In this document: piece by piece, positions 18,180 through 26,802 of the stretch
How the letters are laid out: each line of letters opens with the position of its first letter
Numbering within the stretch: position 1 is the first letter of the stretch
Assembly (NCBI GenBank): GCA_964638815.1
Contig: CAZXBB010000302.1
Location: 1-38,783, forward strand
Source of the DNA: CAZXBB01 sp964638815
Lineage (GTDB): Bacteria; Planctomycetota; Phycisphaerae; Phycisphaerales; SM1A02
Reading direction: 5' to 3'
DNA length: 38,783 nucleotides
Notes under the pieces: generated by a model
What the model was told of the DNA's origin: nothing
Databases searched by the model: none
What the model saw: the letters and a program-made list of their open reading frames with translations, nothing else
Translations under genes and position numbers: made by a program

Positions 18180-19856
18180 ATGCTCCATCGATTCGCAACG
18201 TCAGCAATCCTCTGCGCGGCACTGCTCACCGGGTGCCAGGGCGCCGGCACCGCCACGAAGACCGCGAGCGGAACGCAGCTCTTCGCCGGACTCGATACCT
18301 ACCACCGGCCGATCCACACCGACTCGCCCCTCGCCCAGCGGTGGTTCGACCAGGGACTCGCGCTCGCCTACGGCTTCAACCACGCCGAGGCGATCCGGTC
18401 GTTCGAGGAGGCGGCGCGGCACGACCCCGAGAGCCCGATGCCCTGGTGGGGGATCGCGTACGCGAACGGGATGAACATCAACGATCGCGTGATGACCGAG
18501 GATCGCTGGCGCGCCGCGACGGCCGCCGCCGGGGAGGCGCTCGCCCGAATCGGGAACGGCGCGCCGGCGGAGCAGGCGCTCGTCCGCGCGATCGGGACGC
18601 GGTACTCGTGGCCCCCGCCGGCCGAGCAGGTCACGCTCGATCGCGCCTACGCGGACGCCATGGAGGCCGTGCATCGGCGCTATCCGGACGACCCAGACAT
18701 CACCGTGCTCTTCGCCGAGTCGCTCATGGATCTTCAGCCGTGGGACTACTGGACGAACACGGGCGCGCCGAAGGGCCGGATCGATGAGATCGTCGCCGCG
18801 ATCGAAAGCGTCCTGGCGCAGGACCCGAATCATCCGGGCGCCGCGCACTTCTACATCCACGCCGTCGAGGCGTCATCGGATCCCGACCGCGCCGTCGCCG
18901 CGGCCGAGCGTCTCCAGACACGAATTCCCGGCGCCGGCCACCTCGTGCACATGCCGTCGCACATCTTCATCCGCGTGGGACGCTACGGCGACGCCGCCGA
19001 CGTGAACACGCGCGCCGTCGCCGCCGATCGCCGCTATTTCGCCGGCGCGTCGGAGCCGGATCTCTACTGGATCTACTACGCGCACAACCTCCACTTCCTC
19101 GCCTACGCGTCGATGATGGAGGGTCGATACGAGCCCGCCATCGAGGCGGCCCGCGACCTCGAGCGCGAGATTCCCCGTGCGACGCTCGAGAAGTACGGCA
19201 TGCTCATCGAGGGGATCACTCCGACGACGTTCCACGTCATGACGCGGTTCGGGAAGTGGGAGGAGATCCTCGCGGAGCCCGAGCGCCCGGCATGGCGGCC
19301 GGTGAGCCGCGCGGTGCGTCGGTACGCCCGCGGCATCGCGTACGCGGCGCTCGGACGCGTGGACGAGGCACGCGAGGAGATCGCGGCGTTCGAGTCCGCC
19401 GTGGCCGCGGTGCCCAACGACTGGATGATCTTCAACAACCGCGTTGACGTGGTGCTTCCCATCGCGCGGGCGATGCTCGAAGGCGAGGTCGCCTTCCGCG
19501 AGGGCCGGCACGAGGACGCGTTCGCCGCGTTCCGACGCGGCATCGCGGTCGAGGACGGTCTCGTGTACGACGAGCCGCCCGGCTGGATGCTCCCGGTGCG
19601 TCACGCGCTTGGCGCGTTCCTGATGTCGGCGGGCCGCCACCGGGAGGCGGAAGCCGTGTACCGGATGGACCAGCAGCGCAATCGCGACAACCCCTGGTCG
19701 ATGCTCGGCCTCAAGCAGGCGCTCGAGGCGCAGGGACGCGCGGCCGAGGCGACCGCGATGAACGCGAAGCTCGCGAAAGCGTGGGCGCGCACGGACGTGA
19801 ACGCCAGTTCGTCGTGCCTGTGCGAGCCGCAACGGCAGTGGATCGTGCAGCATTAG
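18180..19856 (+). CDS. TPR lipoprotein
   Basis: This 558-residue protein has a lipoprotein signal: hydrophobic MLHRFATSAILCAALLTGC with the lipobox LTGC, lipidated at Cys19. The mature part is helical and rich in TPR-like pairs: LAQRWFDQGLALAYGFNHAEAIRSFEEAARHDP at about 55-90, RIDEIVAAIESVLAQDPNHPGAAHFY at about 200-225, and C-terminal AFRRGIAVEDG and ALEAQGRAAEATAMN. The phrase HLVHMPSHIFIRVGRYGDA is typical of a widespread uncharacterised TPR family. The ATG at 18180 follows GGGGAGG; the frame is open further upstream but those residues are noise. It is probably an envelope scaffold; partners are unknown. It stands alone, with gaps on both sides. Confidence 0.85.
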   Translation: MLHRFATSAILCAALLTGCQGAGTATKTASGTQLFAGLDTYHRPIHTDSPLAQRWFDQGLALAYGFNHAEAIRSFEEAARHDPESPMPWWGIAYANGMNINDRVMTEDRWRAATAAAGEALARIGNGAPAEQALVRAIGTRYSWPPPAEQVTLDRAYADAMEAVHRRYPDDPDITVLFAESLMDLQPWDYWTNTGAPKGRIDEIVAAIESVLAQDPNHPGAAHFYIHAVEASSDPDRAVAAAERLQTRIPGAGHLVHMPSHIFIRVGRYGDAADVNTRAVAADRRYFAGASEPDLYWIYYAHNLHFLAYASMMEGRYEPAIEAARDLEREIPRATLEKYGMLIEGITPTTFHVMTRFGKWEEILAEPERPAWRPVSRAVRRYARGIAYAALGRVDEAREEIAAFESAVAAVPNDWMIFNNRVDVVLPIARAMLEGEVAFREGRHEDAFAAFRRGIAVEDGLVYDEPPGWMLPVRHALGAFLMSAGRHREAEAVYRMDQQRNRDNPWSMLGLKQALEAQGRAAEATAMNAKLAKAWARTDVNASSSCLCEPQRQWIVQH

Positions 19857-20150
19857 CATCAGCAGCCCGTTGAAGACTGCAACGCCGCCTGGGCGCCGCC
19901 CGAGCACGAGCACTTCCGCCATGGACGGCGTCGCCAGCGCCGGGTGGCTTCACGGTGGCGCTGTGGATGGTCCACGTGCTCGCCCGGCTGGTGTTCCTCG
20001 ACGTCGTGATCGGATGATCGCCGCGCCGACCGTGCCGTCGACCGACGGCCTCCGGCCGGATACCATCCCGCCTTCGCCACCGTTCCGCCCTCGCGTCTCG
20101 CGGGCGGCGGGCTGCCTGGGCGGGCGTCGTTGTGCGTTTGCTCGGCCGAT
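19857..20150. other. 294-bp gap without a clear gene
   Basis: No gene supported. A short plus-strand frame ending at the TGA near 20019 reads as a hydrophobic helix (LWMVHVLARLVFLDVVIG), which could be the last membrane segment of a lost protein, but it has no start and is too short to assign. Confidence 0.3.
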
Positions 20151-20876
20151 ATGAACCAGGTCCCGATGCCCGCTGTCACGGGCGCGCACGGCTCGATCGA
20201 AGCCGTCGTCCGCCAGTATCACGAGATCGATCGCCAGACGGCGCGGTTCGCGGCGGCGACGGGGATCGCGTGCCCGCCCGGGTGCGGCGCGTGCTGCCAT
20301 TCGCCGCACGTGGAGGCGACTGCCGCGGAGCTCGCGCCGCTCGCACGCGACATCGTCGCGCGGGGCGAGGCCGGACGGTTCCTCGGACGGATCGAGGCCG
20401 CGCGCGATGCGGGCGATCGCCGGTGCGTCCTCTTCGCCCCGGATCCCGAGGGGGGCACGCTCCGCGGGCGCTGCACCGAGTATCCATCGCGCCCCGCGAT
20501 GTGCCGGCTCTTCGGTTTCGCCGGGCAACGCGGGCCTGACGGGGAGGCGCGCTTCACCGCGTGCCGGCGGCACGCGGAGACCATGCCCGAGACCGTGGCG
20601 AATGCGCGGCAGGCGATCGCGCAGGGTCGGATCGGGATCGGGCAGGGGCGGATCGCGCTGCCGATCCTCTCCGAGCTCGCGAGCTCCGTGCGCGCGGTCG
20701 CGGGCGGTCCCGGCTCGCTCAGCCCGATCAACGAGGCGCTGGCCGAGGCCGTGCTGACGGCGGCGCTGCGAGCCCGCCTCGAAGCGGAAACCTCGGCGGA
20801 CGGCACCCCCGACGACAGCGAGAAGGCGCATTCGCCGACGCGACCGCACGGACGACGACCGCGTCGCGCCGCGTGA
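20151..20876 (+). CDS. YkgJ-like cysteine-cluster (putative metal-binding) protein
   Basis: This 241-residue cytoplasmic protein carries a CxxxCxxCC cluster at Cys41, Cys45, Cys48 and Cys49 (CPPGCGACC), followed by Cys92, Cys108, Cys118 (RPAMCRLFGF) and Cys138. This is the pattern of the YkgJ/CxxCxxCC family, annotated as zinc- or iron-chelating on the basis of its cysteines. The C-terminal 40 residues are charged and probably disordered (TPDDSEKAHSPTRPHGRR). The ATG at 20151 lacks a strong ribosome site; the ATG at 20166, six codons into the same frame with CAGG upstream, is an alternative. The biochemical role of the family is not settled. Confidence 0.78.
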   Translation: MNQVPMPAVTGAHGSIEAVVRQYHEIDRQTARFAAATGIACPPGCGACCHSPHVEATAAELAPLARDIVARGEAGRFLGRIEAARDAGDRRCVLFAPDPEGGTLRGRCTEYPSRPAMCRLFGFAGQRGPDGEARFTACRRHAETMPETVANARQAIAQGRIGIGQGRIALPILSELASSVRAVAGGPGSLSPINEALAEAVLTAALRARLEAETSADGTPDDSEKAHSPTRPHGRRPRRAA

Positions 20877-21340
20877 CGAACGCTGATCGCCCCGTGCTCG
20901 AGGAAGGTCATGGACATCTCCATGAAGGCATGAAGATCATGGAGCGGGCGGCCACGCGAGCCCATCAGCGACGGCGTCGCGATGCTGCGCGACCGCCTCT
21001 GCGATCTCTCGTCTGCGATCTCTCGTGGATCAGGAAGGATCTCCAGGAACAGAGCGCGCGGCGGGCGAACGGCGAGAGAACTCCTTCGGGGCTTCTTCCT
21101 GGAGGGACGGTTCAAGTGGCCGCGGCTGCTCGGCGAGGCTGGCGCGAATGCCGCGTCTGCGGGCGGCGACTGACGACGAGCGAGCAGATTCTCGGACGAT
21201 CGGGCCGGCCTTGGGCGGGACCTCTGCGACCGAACAGCAGCAGCCTCCAAAGCGTACAATCCGGGCCGCCCTGGCCGATGGAATGGAGCGGATCCTCGGC
21301 CCGAGACTTTGCTCGGAATGCCGCCACGAACAGGAACCGG
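20877..21340. other. 464-bp gap; 14-bp tandem duplication
   Basis: No gene supported. The frame running through to the next gene is Arg/Ser-rich and is treated as read-through noise. A perfect 14-bp tandem duplication (TCTGCGATCTCTCG, 20998-21011 and 21012-21025) is the only structure seen. Base composition drops in GC towards the right end, marking the border of the next module. Confidence 0.35.
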
Positions 21341-22165
21341 ATGAGCCCTAGCCCGCTGCCATTGCCAGAGTTCCGGTCGCCACCGGTCACCGAGGTGGCG
21401 CTTGCTGTCCAGTTTGAGCCCCTCGACATCTCTCCGGTCCATCTAGGGCTCATCGCCCTGCGACTCCGCGAACTGGGATACGGGCGAATCGAGCAGCACC
21501 CGCCGCTGCAACCGGTCGTTGAACAGTTCGGTGCTCCTCGAAGCCCCGTTCAAGTGCGACTCGAACTGGGCCCGCCGGCCGTCCGGCATTGGTTCACATC
21601 TGACGACGGCAACCGATTGGTCCAGTTGCAGCCCGATCGATTCATCCACAACTGGAGGAAGGTCGCGTCAGGTGATGAGTATCCTCGCTATGAGGTGATC
21701 AAGGAGACGTTCACGGAGCGCTTAGCTGATTTCACTGGGTTCCTTGCCGACGAGCAACTCGGTGAGTTCAGACCGAATCAATGCGAGGTGACCTATGTGA
21801 ATCACGTACGCCAGAATGATGGCTGGCGAACTGCATCGGACCTGGCCAGCATCGTCGGGATCGCGGGGAACTCCTATGTCGATGGTTTCCTTCCTGGTCC
21901 CGAAGATGCAAGAACAGCTGCACGCTTTGTCATCGAGTCAGCCGGGCACCCGATCGGGCGCCTTCACGTGAACTGTCACACGACCTTCGATCTGCAGAAG
22001 AACGAACCAGTGGTCGCGATCAGCATGACTGCACGTGGCATGCCACGAACGAGTGACATGGATGGCGTGCTCGCCTTCATCGATCTGGGTCGGGAGTGGG
22101 TGGTCCGAGGATTCGCAGATGTCACAACATCGCAAATGCACGAGACATGGGGGCGTGAGCAATGA
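21341..22165 (+). CDS. TIGR04255 family protein (uncharacterised)
   Basis: This 274-residue protein matches my memory of the sporadically distributed TIGR04255 family: an N-terminal PEFRSPPVTEVALAVQFEPL phrase, then HLGLIALRLRELGYGRIEQHPPLQP, then LVQLQPDRFIHNWRK and a central YPRYEVIKETF. The C-terminal half has NQCEVTYVNHV and FVIESAGHPIGRLHVN. No enzyme motif or membrane segment is evident. The ATG at 21341 follows AGGA at 6 nt; upstream residues in the frame are noise. Its stop overlaps the next start as ATGA (22162-22165), so translation is coupled. Base use is clearly less GC-rich than the genes before it, which suggests acquisition by transfer. The family has no established function; toxin-antitoxin or defence roles are possible but unproven. 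Confidence 0.72.
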   Translation: MSPSPLPLPEFRSPPVTEVALAVQFEPLDISPVHLGLIALRLRELGYGRIEQHPPLQPVVEQFGAPRSPVQVRLELGPPAVRHWFTSDDGNRLVQLQPDRFIHNWRKVASGDEYPRYEVIKETFTERLADFTGFLADEQLGEFRPNQCEVTYVNHVRQNDGWRTASDLASIVGIAGNSYVDGFLPGPEDARTAARFVIESAGHPIGRLHVNCHTTFDLQKNEPVVAISMTARGMPRTSDMDGVLAFIDLGREWVVRGFADVTTSQMHETWGREQ

Positions 22166-22710
22166 CCACCCTTCCCGCACCAATCCCAGAGAGCATCTCC
22201 GCCCTTACGGACGCGCCGGGGATCACCAGCAGCCAGATCCTCAACGAGTGGGCCGACTATCCGACCTCGCTGCGGGATCGCTACGGCCGCCGCAGTTCAT
22301 CGCCGCCACGTGAGTTCGCACCACGCATTCAGATCATTGGAACACCGTCGCGGGTCATACGCGAGGTTGTCTCGGAGCTGAATCGTGCGCTCGCACTCCC
22401 GCGCAACTGGGACTCGTACCGTGGCAGGTGTGCCTCCCCCACGGCTGCGAAGGCTGCGCTCTCATGGCTCATCGACGTCCTTCAGCCTGCTCTTCCGTGC
22501 CCTTCCGTCGTCCCTGGCTCAGATGGCTCTGTCCAGCTTGAATGGCATCTGCGCGGCATCGACCTCGAGATTCTCTTCCATCCATCGGGCATTGGCGAGT
22601 TCATCTTCGAAGATCGCGAGTCCGTGCGAGAGGAGGAAGGCATCCTCGCGCCCTCGAACGACTTTGCCCGCCTCTTCGTCGATGCGATCGTGTCTCGACC
22701 TGATCGGTAG
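22162..22710 (+). CDS. uncharacterised partner of TIGR04255 protein
   Basis: This 182-residue protein starts at the ATG inside the ATGA overlap with the preceding gene. The N-terminal third looks disordered. The core has LPRNWDSYRGRCASPTAAKAALSWL, then VVPGSDGSVQLEWHLRGIDLEILFHPSG and FIFEDRES. This LPxNWDxYG...DGxVQLEWH...DLEI pattern is one I recall next to TIGR04255 genes in other genomes, though I cannot cite a family number. It is predicted cytoplasmic, with no catalytic signature. Close coupling suggests the two proteins act together, perhaps as a complex. Confidence 0.62.
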   Translation: MTTLPAPIPESISALTDAPGITSSQILNEWADYPTSLRDRYGRRSSSPPREFAPRIQIIGTPSRVIREVVSELNRALALPRNWDSYRGRCASPTAAKAALSWLIDVLQPALPCPSVVPGSDGSVQLEWHLRGIDLEILFHPSGIGEFIFEDRESVREEEGILAPSNDFARLFVDAIVSRPDR

Positions 22711-23113
22711 GCGCTCGAGACACGGTTTGAGCAGCTTCCCAGACGATCCCTCGATTCGAGATCAGTGCCAACTGCTCCGGCGGATTCAGCCGGAGTGGAT
22801 CGTGCCCGACAGCAACAGCGGCGGGCAACGGATCAGTTCACAGGCTTTCTCGAACGAGCACATGTCGGTCCACATCGGCGATGACCTGCAGGACGCGGGC
22901 CATGCTCTTGAGGCTGTGCTGGAGAAGTACCCGCACATGGACCTTGCGGCCATCACCGCCGTTACAGCGAGAGCGGCAGGCCAGGCGGTGTGTCGTGACG
23001 AAGTTCCGGACGAACTCTGTCACGGGATCGTTGCAGGGAACAAGACGCGCTCGGTCGCAAGGAGATTCGCAGCTGAAGCCACCACCAACTGGCTCATTCG
23101 TCGAGCACGCTAG
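22682..23113 (+). CDS. third protein of the TIGR04255-type operon (uncharacterised)
   Basis: The product is 143 residues from the ATG at 22682, or 128 from a TTG at 22727 after the upstream stop. Residues before DDPSIRDQ are basic and may not be translated, so the start is uncertain. The recognisable core is RIQPEWIVPDSNSGGQRISSQAF, then MSVHIGDDL, then ITAVTARAAGQAVCRDEVPDELCHG and GNKTRSVARRFA. This is a short widespread family of unknown role that I associate with the two preceding families. Overlap with the upstream gene (29 bp from the ATG) supports one operon. Composition matches the other two genes, so all three were probably acquired as a block. Confidence 0.58.
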   Translation: MRSCLDLIGRRSRHGLSSFPDDPSIRDQCQLLRRIQPEWIVPDSNSGGQRISSQAFSNEHMSVHIGDDLQDAGHALEAVLEKYPHMDLAAITAVTARAAGQAVCRDEVPDELCHGIVAGNKTRSVARRFAAEATTNWLIRRAR

Positions 23114-23201
23114 CGACCGTGCCTTGCCACTCGCGGCAACCGACGCGTTGAAGGACTTTGTCCTCAAGATCGGACGCGTCGTATTGCCCGCGCCTTTGGG
23201 A

Positions 23202-23329
23202 GGATCGATCTGGGGCCGCGTCCTGAGTGATGAGCGCTCCGGCCGCGGAATCACCCGTGTCTCGCGGGCCGCTTGCCGTGCAAGGCGACGTTCCCGGGGC
23301 GGCCGGTTCGGCACACGGTACCTGTGGCG
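23202..23329 (+). mobile_element. MITE-like repeat, copy 1 (internally deleted, right end missing)
   Basis: It begins GGATCGATCT then the left inverted terminal repeat at 23212 (GGGGCCGCGTCCTGA, lacking the following TTA). It runs through GCGCTCCGGCCGCGGAATCA to GCCGTGCAAGGCG, then jumps to the late part (CGGTTCGGCACACGGTACC). About 80 bp of the middle and the final ~70 bp are missing compared with copy 4. Confidence 0.75.
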
Positions 23330-23362
23330 ACCTGCAGCGTGGAGATCTGCGTTGGATGCAGC

Positions 23363-24931
23363 TCACATGTCGTAGACCTCAAAGTCGTTGACCAAGCCAA
23401 CCTCATCAAGCCGGTAGTCTATCTGATCACCTTCGAGAATCACGATCCTGGTGATCAACACACCTTCGAGTTGCATGAGTATCGGGACCGCGATCTTCAT
23501 GGCCCCCGGCACCCGGATGGAAGCGTTTTGACCGACTCGCAGAACCACTTCAGCGCCGGGATCCGTCCGAAGCTCCTCGCCCTCGTCGATCACTGAACCG
23601 ACCACCAGCTGACGCCAGTCGCCGTCCCTGGAGCGAACCTGTCCTGTTCCTTGTACGCGCATGACAACCGACTGAAGCACTTGTGGGTCGTTCGTGTTCG
23701 TTAGGTTCAGGATGCGGTGGTAGAACTCTCGATAGGTGTCGATGTACAGATCTCGCTCGACGTTGGCGAGCTGGACAGCTTGGCGGCTGGCCCTCTCGCG
23801 AAGCCCAAAGACAGTGCTCACGACTGTTGCGGCCAAGAGTGCCAAGAGCGCGGCGGTGGCTGCGATCATCGCGGGACGATGGCGTCTGAAGAACTTCCGG
23901 ATCCTGTAGGTTGGACTGGGCGGTCCTGCCAAGACGGGCTCGTGGTTCAGGTGGCGCCGGATGTCGATCGCAAGCTCTTGCGTCGTGTCATACCGCCGCG
24001 TTCGGTTCTTCTCCAAGCATTTCATCACGATCCAGTCGAGGTCGCCTCGCAAGCAGCGCGTGAGTGCGTTCGGATCTGCCCGGCGCGCACTAGCGCGTGT
24101 CCGCGACTCATCACCCACGCTGCTCAGCCGCGTGCTCGGCTTCGGCGGTTCCTCCTCGCGGATGATCCGCTGGATCTCGGCGAGCCCTGCCTTCCGCAGT
24201 GTCTCGGAAGAGAAGGGGCGCTCGCCGGTGAGCAACTCGTACAGCAGAACGCCGAGCGAGTAGATGTCGCTCCGCGTGTCGATGTCTTGCGCGGTCATCT
24301 CCGCCTGCTCGGGACTCATGTATTCGGGCGTGCCGATGAGCTGCCCCTGTTCGGTGAAGACCGTCCGCTCGGTCAGCGGCTGCTGCATGGCCTTTGCGAC
24401 GCCGAAGTCGATTACCTTCGGTATGCCAGCACCCTGCTGCGCTGACACGAGGATGTTCGACGGCTTGATGTCCCGGTGGATGACGCCCTTCTGGTGCGCG
24501 TGCTGGATCGCGTCGCACACCTGCATGAACAGCTCAAGCCGGTCTTCGATCGTCAGGCGTTGTCGGTCGCAGTGCTCCGTGATCGGCACACCCGGCACGT
24601 GCTCCATCACGAAGTACGGCCGCCCGGTCTCCGTCGCACCGGCGTCGAACATCTTGGCGACGCGGGGATCGTCCATCATCGCGAGCGCTTGCCTCTCGGC
24701 CGCGAAGCGAGCCACGACCTGCTTCGTGTCCATCCCCAGCTTGACGATCTTGATCGCGACCCGCCGCCGAACCGGCTCAGTCTGCTCGGCCAGGTACACG
24801 ACACCAAACCCGCCCTCGCCGATCTGCTTCAGGATCTTGTAGGGGCCGATCTGCTTGGGGGTGTCAGCGGGATTCCAAGCCGTTGAGCTGGCAGTTGGGG
24901 ACAGGTCGACGGTATCTGGTTCGTCAGCCAT
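23363..24931 (-). CDS. Hanks-type Ser/Thr protein kinase with C-terminal FecR-like domain
   Basis: This is a 522-residue membrane kinase. The catalytic domain spans about 28-335: IGEGGFGVVY (37-46), Lys61 in VAIK, HRDIKPSN (152-159, base Asp154), DFG (175-177), TPEYMSPEQ (201-209), and the late motif RCLRGDLDWIVMKCLEKN. One transmembrane helix is at about 354-376. After it, instead of long TPR or WD40 repeats, there is a short segment with RDLYIDTYREFYHRIL and then about 80 residues resembling a FecR domain (GTGQVRSRDGDWRQLVVGSVIDEGEELRT, EVVLRVGQNASIRV). The ATG at 24931 is preferred over 24985. The extracytoplasmic domain may sense a ligand or stress; this is an inference from topology. Confidence 0.88.
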   Translation of the reverse strand: MADEPDTVDLSPTASSTAWNPADTPKQIGPYKILKQIGEGGFGVVYLAEQTEPVRRRVAIKIVKLGMDTKQVVARFAAERQALAMMDDPRVAKMFDAGATETGRPYFVMEHVPGVPITEHCDRQRLTIEDRLELFMQVCDAIQHAHQKGVIHRDIKPSNILVSAQQGAGIPKVIDFGVAKAMQQPLTERTVFTEQGQLIGTPEYMSPEQAEMTAQDIDTRSDIYSLGVLLYELLTGERPFSSETLRKAGLAEIQRIIREEEPPKPSTRLSSVGDESRTRASARRADPNALTRCLRGDLDWIVMKCLEKNRTRRYDTTQELAIDIRRHLNHEPVLAGPPSPTYRIRKFFRRHRPAMIAATAALLALLAATVVSTVFGLRERASRQAVQLANVERDLYIDTYREFYHRILNLTNTNDPQVLQSVVMRVQGTGQVRSRDGDWRQLVVGSVIDEGEELRTDPGAEVVLRVGQNASIRVPGAMKIAVPILMQLEGVLITRIVILEGDQIDYRLDEVGLVNDFEVYDM

Positions 24932-25222
24932 GGCGCGGCGATCCCGAGGCGAAAGAGCTGGTCTGGCGCGGTAGCGGCGCGCCAACCGCAGAGGATCGCC
25001 GCGATTCTACCTCAGAGTTCTGGCACGTCGGCCCAGTCAGTCGCGGTCCAAGCCGGAGCCGGATTGTCGGGCGGAGCCCTAGCCCCGATGTTGCACGAAT
25101 CCCCCCCGGAACCCGGCCACGCACATGCAGCCGGCCCCACGCGGCTCGCCGATCACCCGTTCGCTCGCACTCGTCGGTAAGGTCGCCTTCGAGCTGCCGT
25201 GTCGCCGATTCACATGCGAGCT
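24932..25222. other. 291-bp gap
   Basis: I see no gene here. It should hold the promoter of the minus-strand kinase, but no clear -35/-10 pair stands out. The right edge meets the decayed transposase. Confidence 0.3.
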
Positions 25223-25651
25223 ACGAGGGTCGCCCGCGCGCAATCCATGCCACGGCGCGCGACGCCACCCCCCCTTGCAGGCGGTGCGTCAGAACGCCAC
25301 CTGATGCCAGGTCACGACATCGCGGCTTGTCATCGCAGCAGGCAGCTTCATCCCGGCCCACGTGACGTCGGTACACGACCTCCTCGTCGCTCCAGGATGG
25401 CACGCGCGGCGGATCGAGGCGCCCGAGCACGTGCAGGTTGTTGCTCATCGCCGAATGCGAGGCGTCATCGACGGCGAAGATCGAGCAGAGCAGCTCGAGG
25501 CGCCGCTCGATCCAGGCGCGCCGGTGGTCGGCTCCTCGCCCATGAGAAACGCACGGCGGACGTAGCGGCTGAAGCAGTGGTACAGGCCCGGTCCGTTCGG
25601 ATCGACGATCTGTGCGCGCGGGATGGCCAGTCGCGTCCTCCCCGGAAGTAC
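25223..25651 (-). pseudogene. decayed REP-associated (Y1/HUH-type) transposase
   Basis: Two minus-strand frames join into one transposase-like sequence. The first (about 25651 to 25530) reads LAIPRAQIVDPNGPGLYHCFSRYVRRAFLMGEEP. After a one-base shift the second reads DHRRAWIERRLELLCSIFAVDD, then MSNNLHVLGRLDP and SWSDEEVVYRR to about 25223. This matches the VDP...YHxxxRxVRRAFL...RRxWIExRL...MSNHxHVxLRL...SWSDxEV pattern of TnpA-REP transposases. The catalytic HUH motif, normally SNHxH, is SNNLH, so one metal His is lost. With the frameshift and missing C-terminus the copy is dead. Such enzymes usually mobilise short palindromic repeats, not elements with long inverted ends. Confidence 0.62.
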
Positions 25652-25771
25652 GGGAATCAGAGCGTTGTGGCGAGCGCTGCGGCAGCGCTCATGTCGGGTG
25701 GGAGGATAGCACGGGATTCGCGCGGAGCCTGGAATCTGGCGCAAACCTGTGCGTGGCCGAGGCCCCTTCAC

Positions 25772-26632
25772 CTACAGTTCATCCCACGGCACCTCGAAGG
25801 GATTGAAACGGGCGGGATCACCGGTTTCGTAGCCGCGGCGGAACCAGCGCACGCGCTGCTCGGAGCTGCCGTGCGTGAAGGAATCGGGCACGACGTAGCC
25901 TTGGGCCCGCCTCTGGATCGTGTCATCACCGATCGCCGCGGCGGCGCGCAGCGCCTCCTCCAGATCGCCGGGCTCCAGGATGTTCTTCGTCCTCTGAGCA
26001 TGATGCGCCCAGACGCCAGCGAAATAATCTGCCTGAAGTTCCAGGCGCACCGAGAGACGATTGAAATCCGACTCGTTCATTCGCGCTCGGCTCGCGTGCA
26101 CCTCCTGCGATACGCCAAGGAGATGCTGGACGTGATGGCCGACCTCGTGCGCCACCACATATGCCTGCGCAAAGTCGCCCGGGGCGCCGAAGTTCCGCTT
26201 CAGCTGGTCATAGAAGCTCAGGTCGATGTAGACCTTCCCGCCGCGGTCGCAGTAGAACGGCCCCACGGCGGCATCCGCGAAGCCGCACGCGGAATCGACC
26301 TCGCCGCTGAAGAGGACGAGGGTCGGTTCCTCGTACTCGCGTCCCAGCGCGGGCATCAGGCGATGCCACGCGTCCTCAGTGTCGGCAAGCACGACGCGGA
26401 CGAAGGATGCGAGTTCCTCTTCCGCCGGGTTGACCTGCGCGCCTGGCGCAGGACCTGCTCCGACGCCCGTCCCCGGGCTCTGGAGCACCTGCATCGGGTT
26501 GCCCCCCAGGATCCAGACCAGCAGCGCCAGCACGAGAACACCGGCGCCCCCGCCGACGGCGATCCTCGGTGCGGCCCGCCGGCCCCGTCGATCTTCAACG
26601 TTCGTGCTCTGACGTCGACCTTTCCACCGCAT
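25772..26632 (-). CDS. neutral zinc metallopeptidase (YpfJ/zinc_peptidase family)
   Basis: This 286-residue protein has a basic N-terminus, one membrane helix at about 26-43 and a periplasmic or extracellular peptidase domain. The zinc site HEVGH is at 162-166 within YVVAHEVGHHVQHLLG; a further conserved ELQADYFAGVW supplies the third ligand region. CGFADAAVGPFYCDRGGKVYIDLSFYD and GDDTIQRRAQGYVVPDSFTHGSSEQRVRWF are characteristic of the family. Length and order fit a complete member. The ATG at 26632 has a strong AGGGAGGAG. The physiological substrate of the family is not known. It stands as a single gene between the dead transposase and a repeat fragment. Confidence 0.92.
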   Translation of the reverse strand: MRWKGRRQSTNVEDRRGRRAAPRIAVGGGAGVLVLALLVWILGGNPMQVLQSPGTGVGAGPAPGAQVNPAEEELASFVRVVLADTEDAWHRLMPALGREYEEPTLVLFSGEVDSACGFADAAVGPFYCDRGGKVYIDLSFYDQLKRNFGAPGDFAQAYVVAHEVGHHVQHLLGVSQEVHASRARMNESDFNRLSVRLELQADYFAGVWAHHAQRTKNILEPGDLEEALRAAAAIGDDTIQRRAQGYVVPDSFTHGSSEQRVRWFRRGYETGDPARFNPFEVPWDEL

Positions 26633-26724
26633 GGTTGCTCCTCCCTTCCGGGGCGGGTCCGCGGCAGCGATGCGGACCAGCCATGGTAGGTTCGTGCCCT
26701 GCCGCGGTGAACGCTGGGCCCGCG

Positions 26725-26785
26725 GCCACTGCCGGGGCGTCGGCGCTGTGCTCGGGGTCTTACATCTAATCAGGACGCGGCCCCG
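26725..26785 (+). mobile_element. MITE-like repeat, copy 2 (right end only)
   Basis: It holds only the last ~60 bp of the element: GGCCACTGCCGGGGCGTCGG, GCTGTGCTCGGG and the right inverted repeat AATCAGGACGCGGCCCC (26769-26785). It lies between the peptidase gene and the VKA-repeat gene, so either may use it as promoter or terminator context. Confidence 0.7.
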
Positions 26786-26802
26786 GCCCGCGCCCGGAAT
26801 CG

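Noticed and set aside
20561..21340. 260-codon upstream extension of the TIGR04255 gene
   Set aside because: The extension overlaps the YkgJ-like gene in another frame and is Arg/Ser-rich; the family begins at MSPSPLPLPEF.
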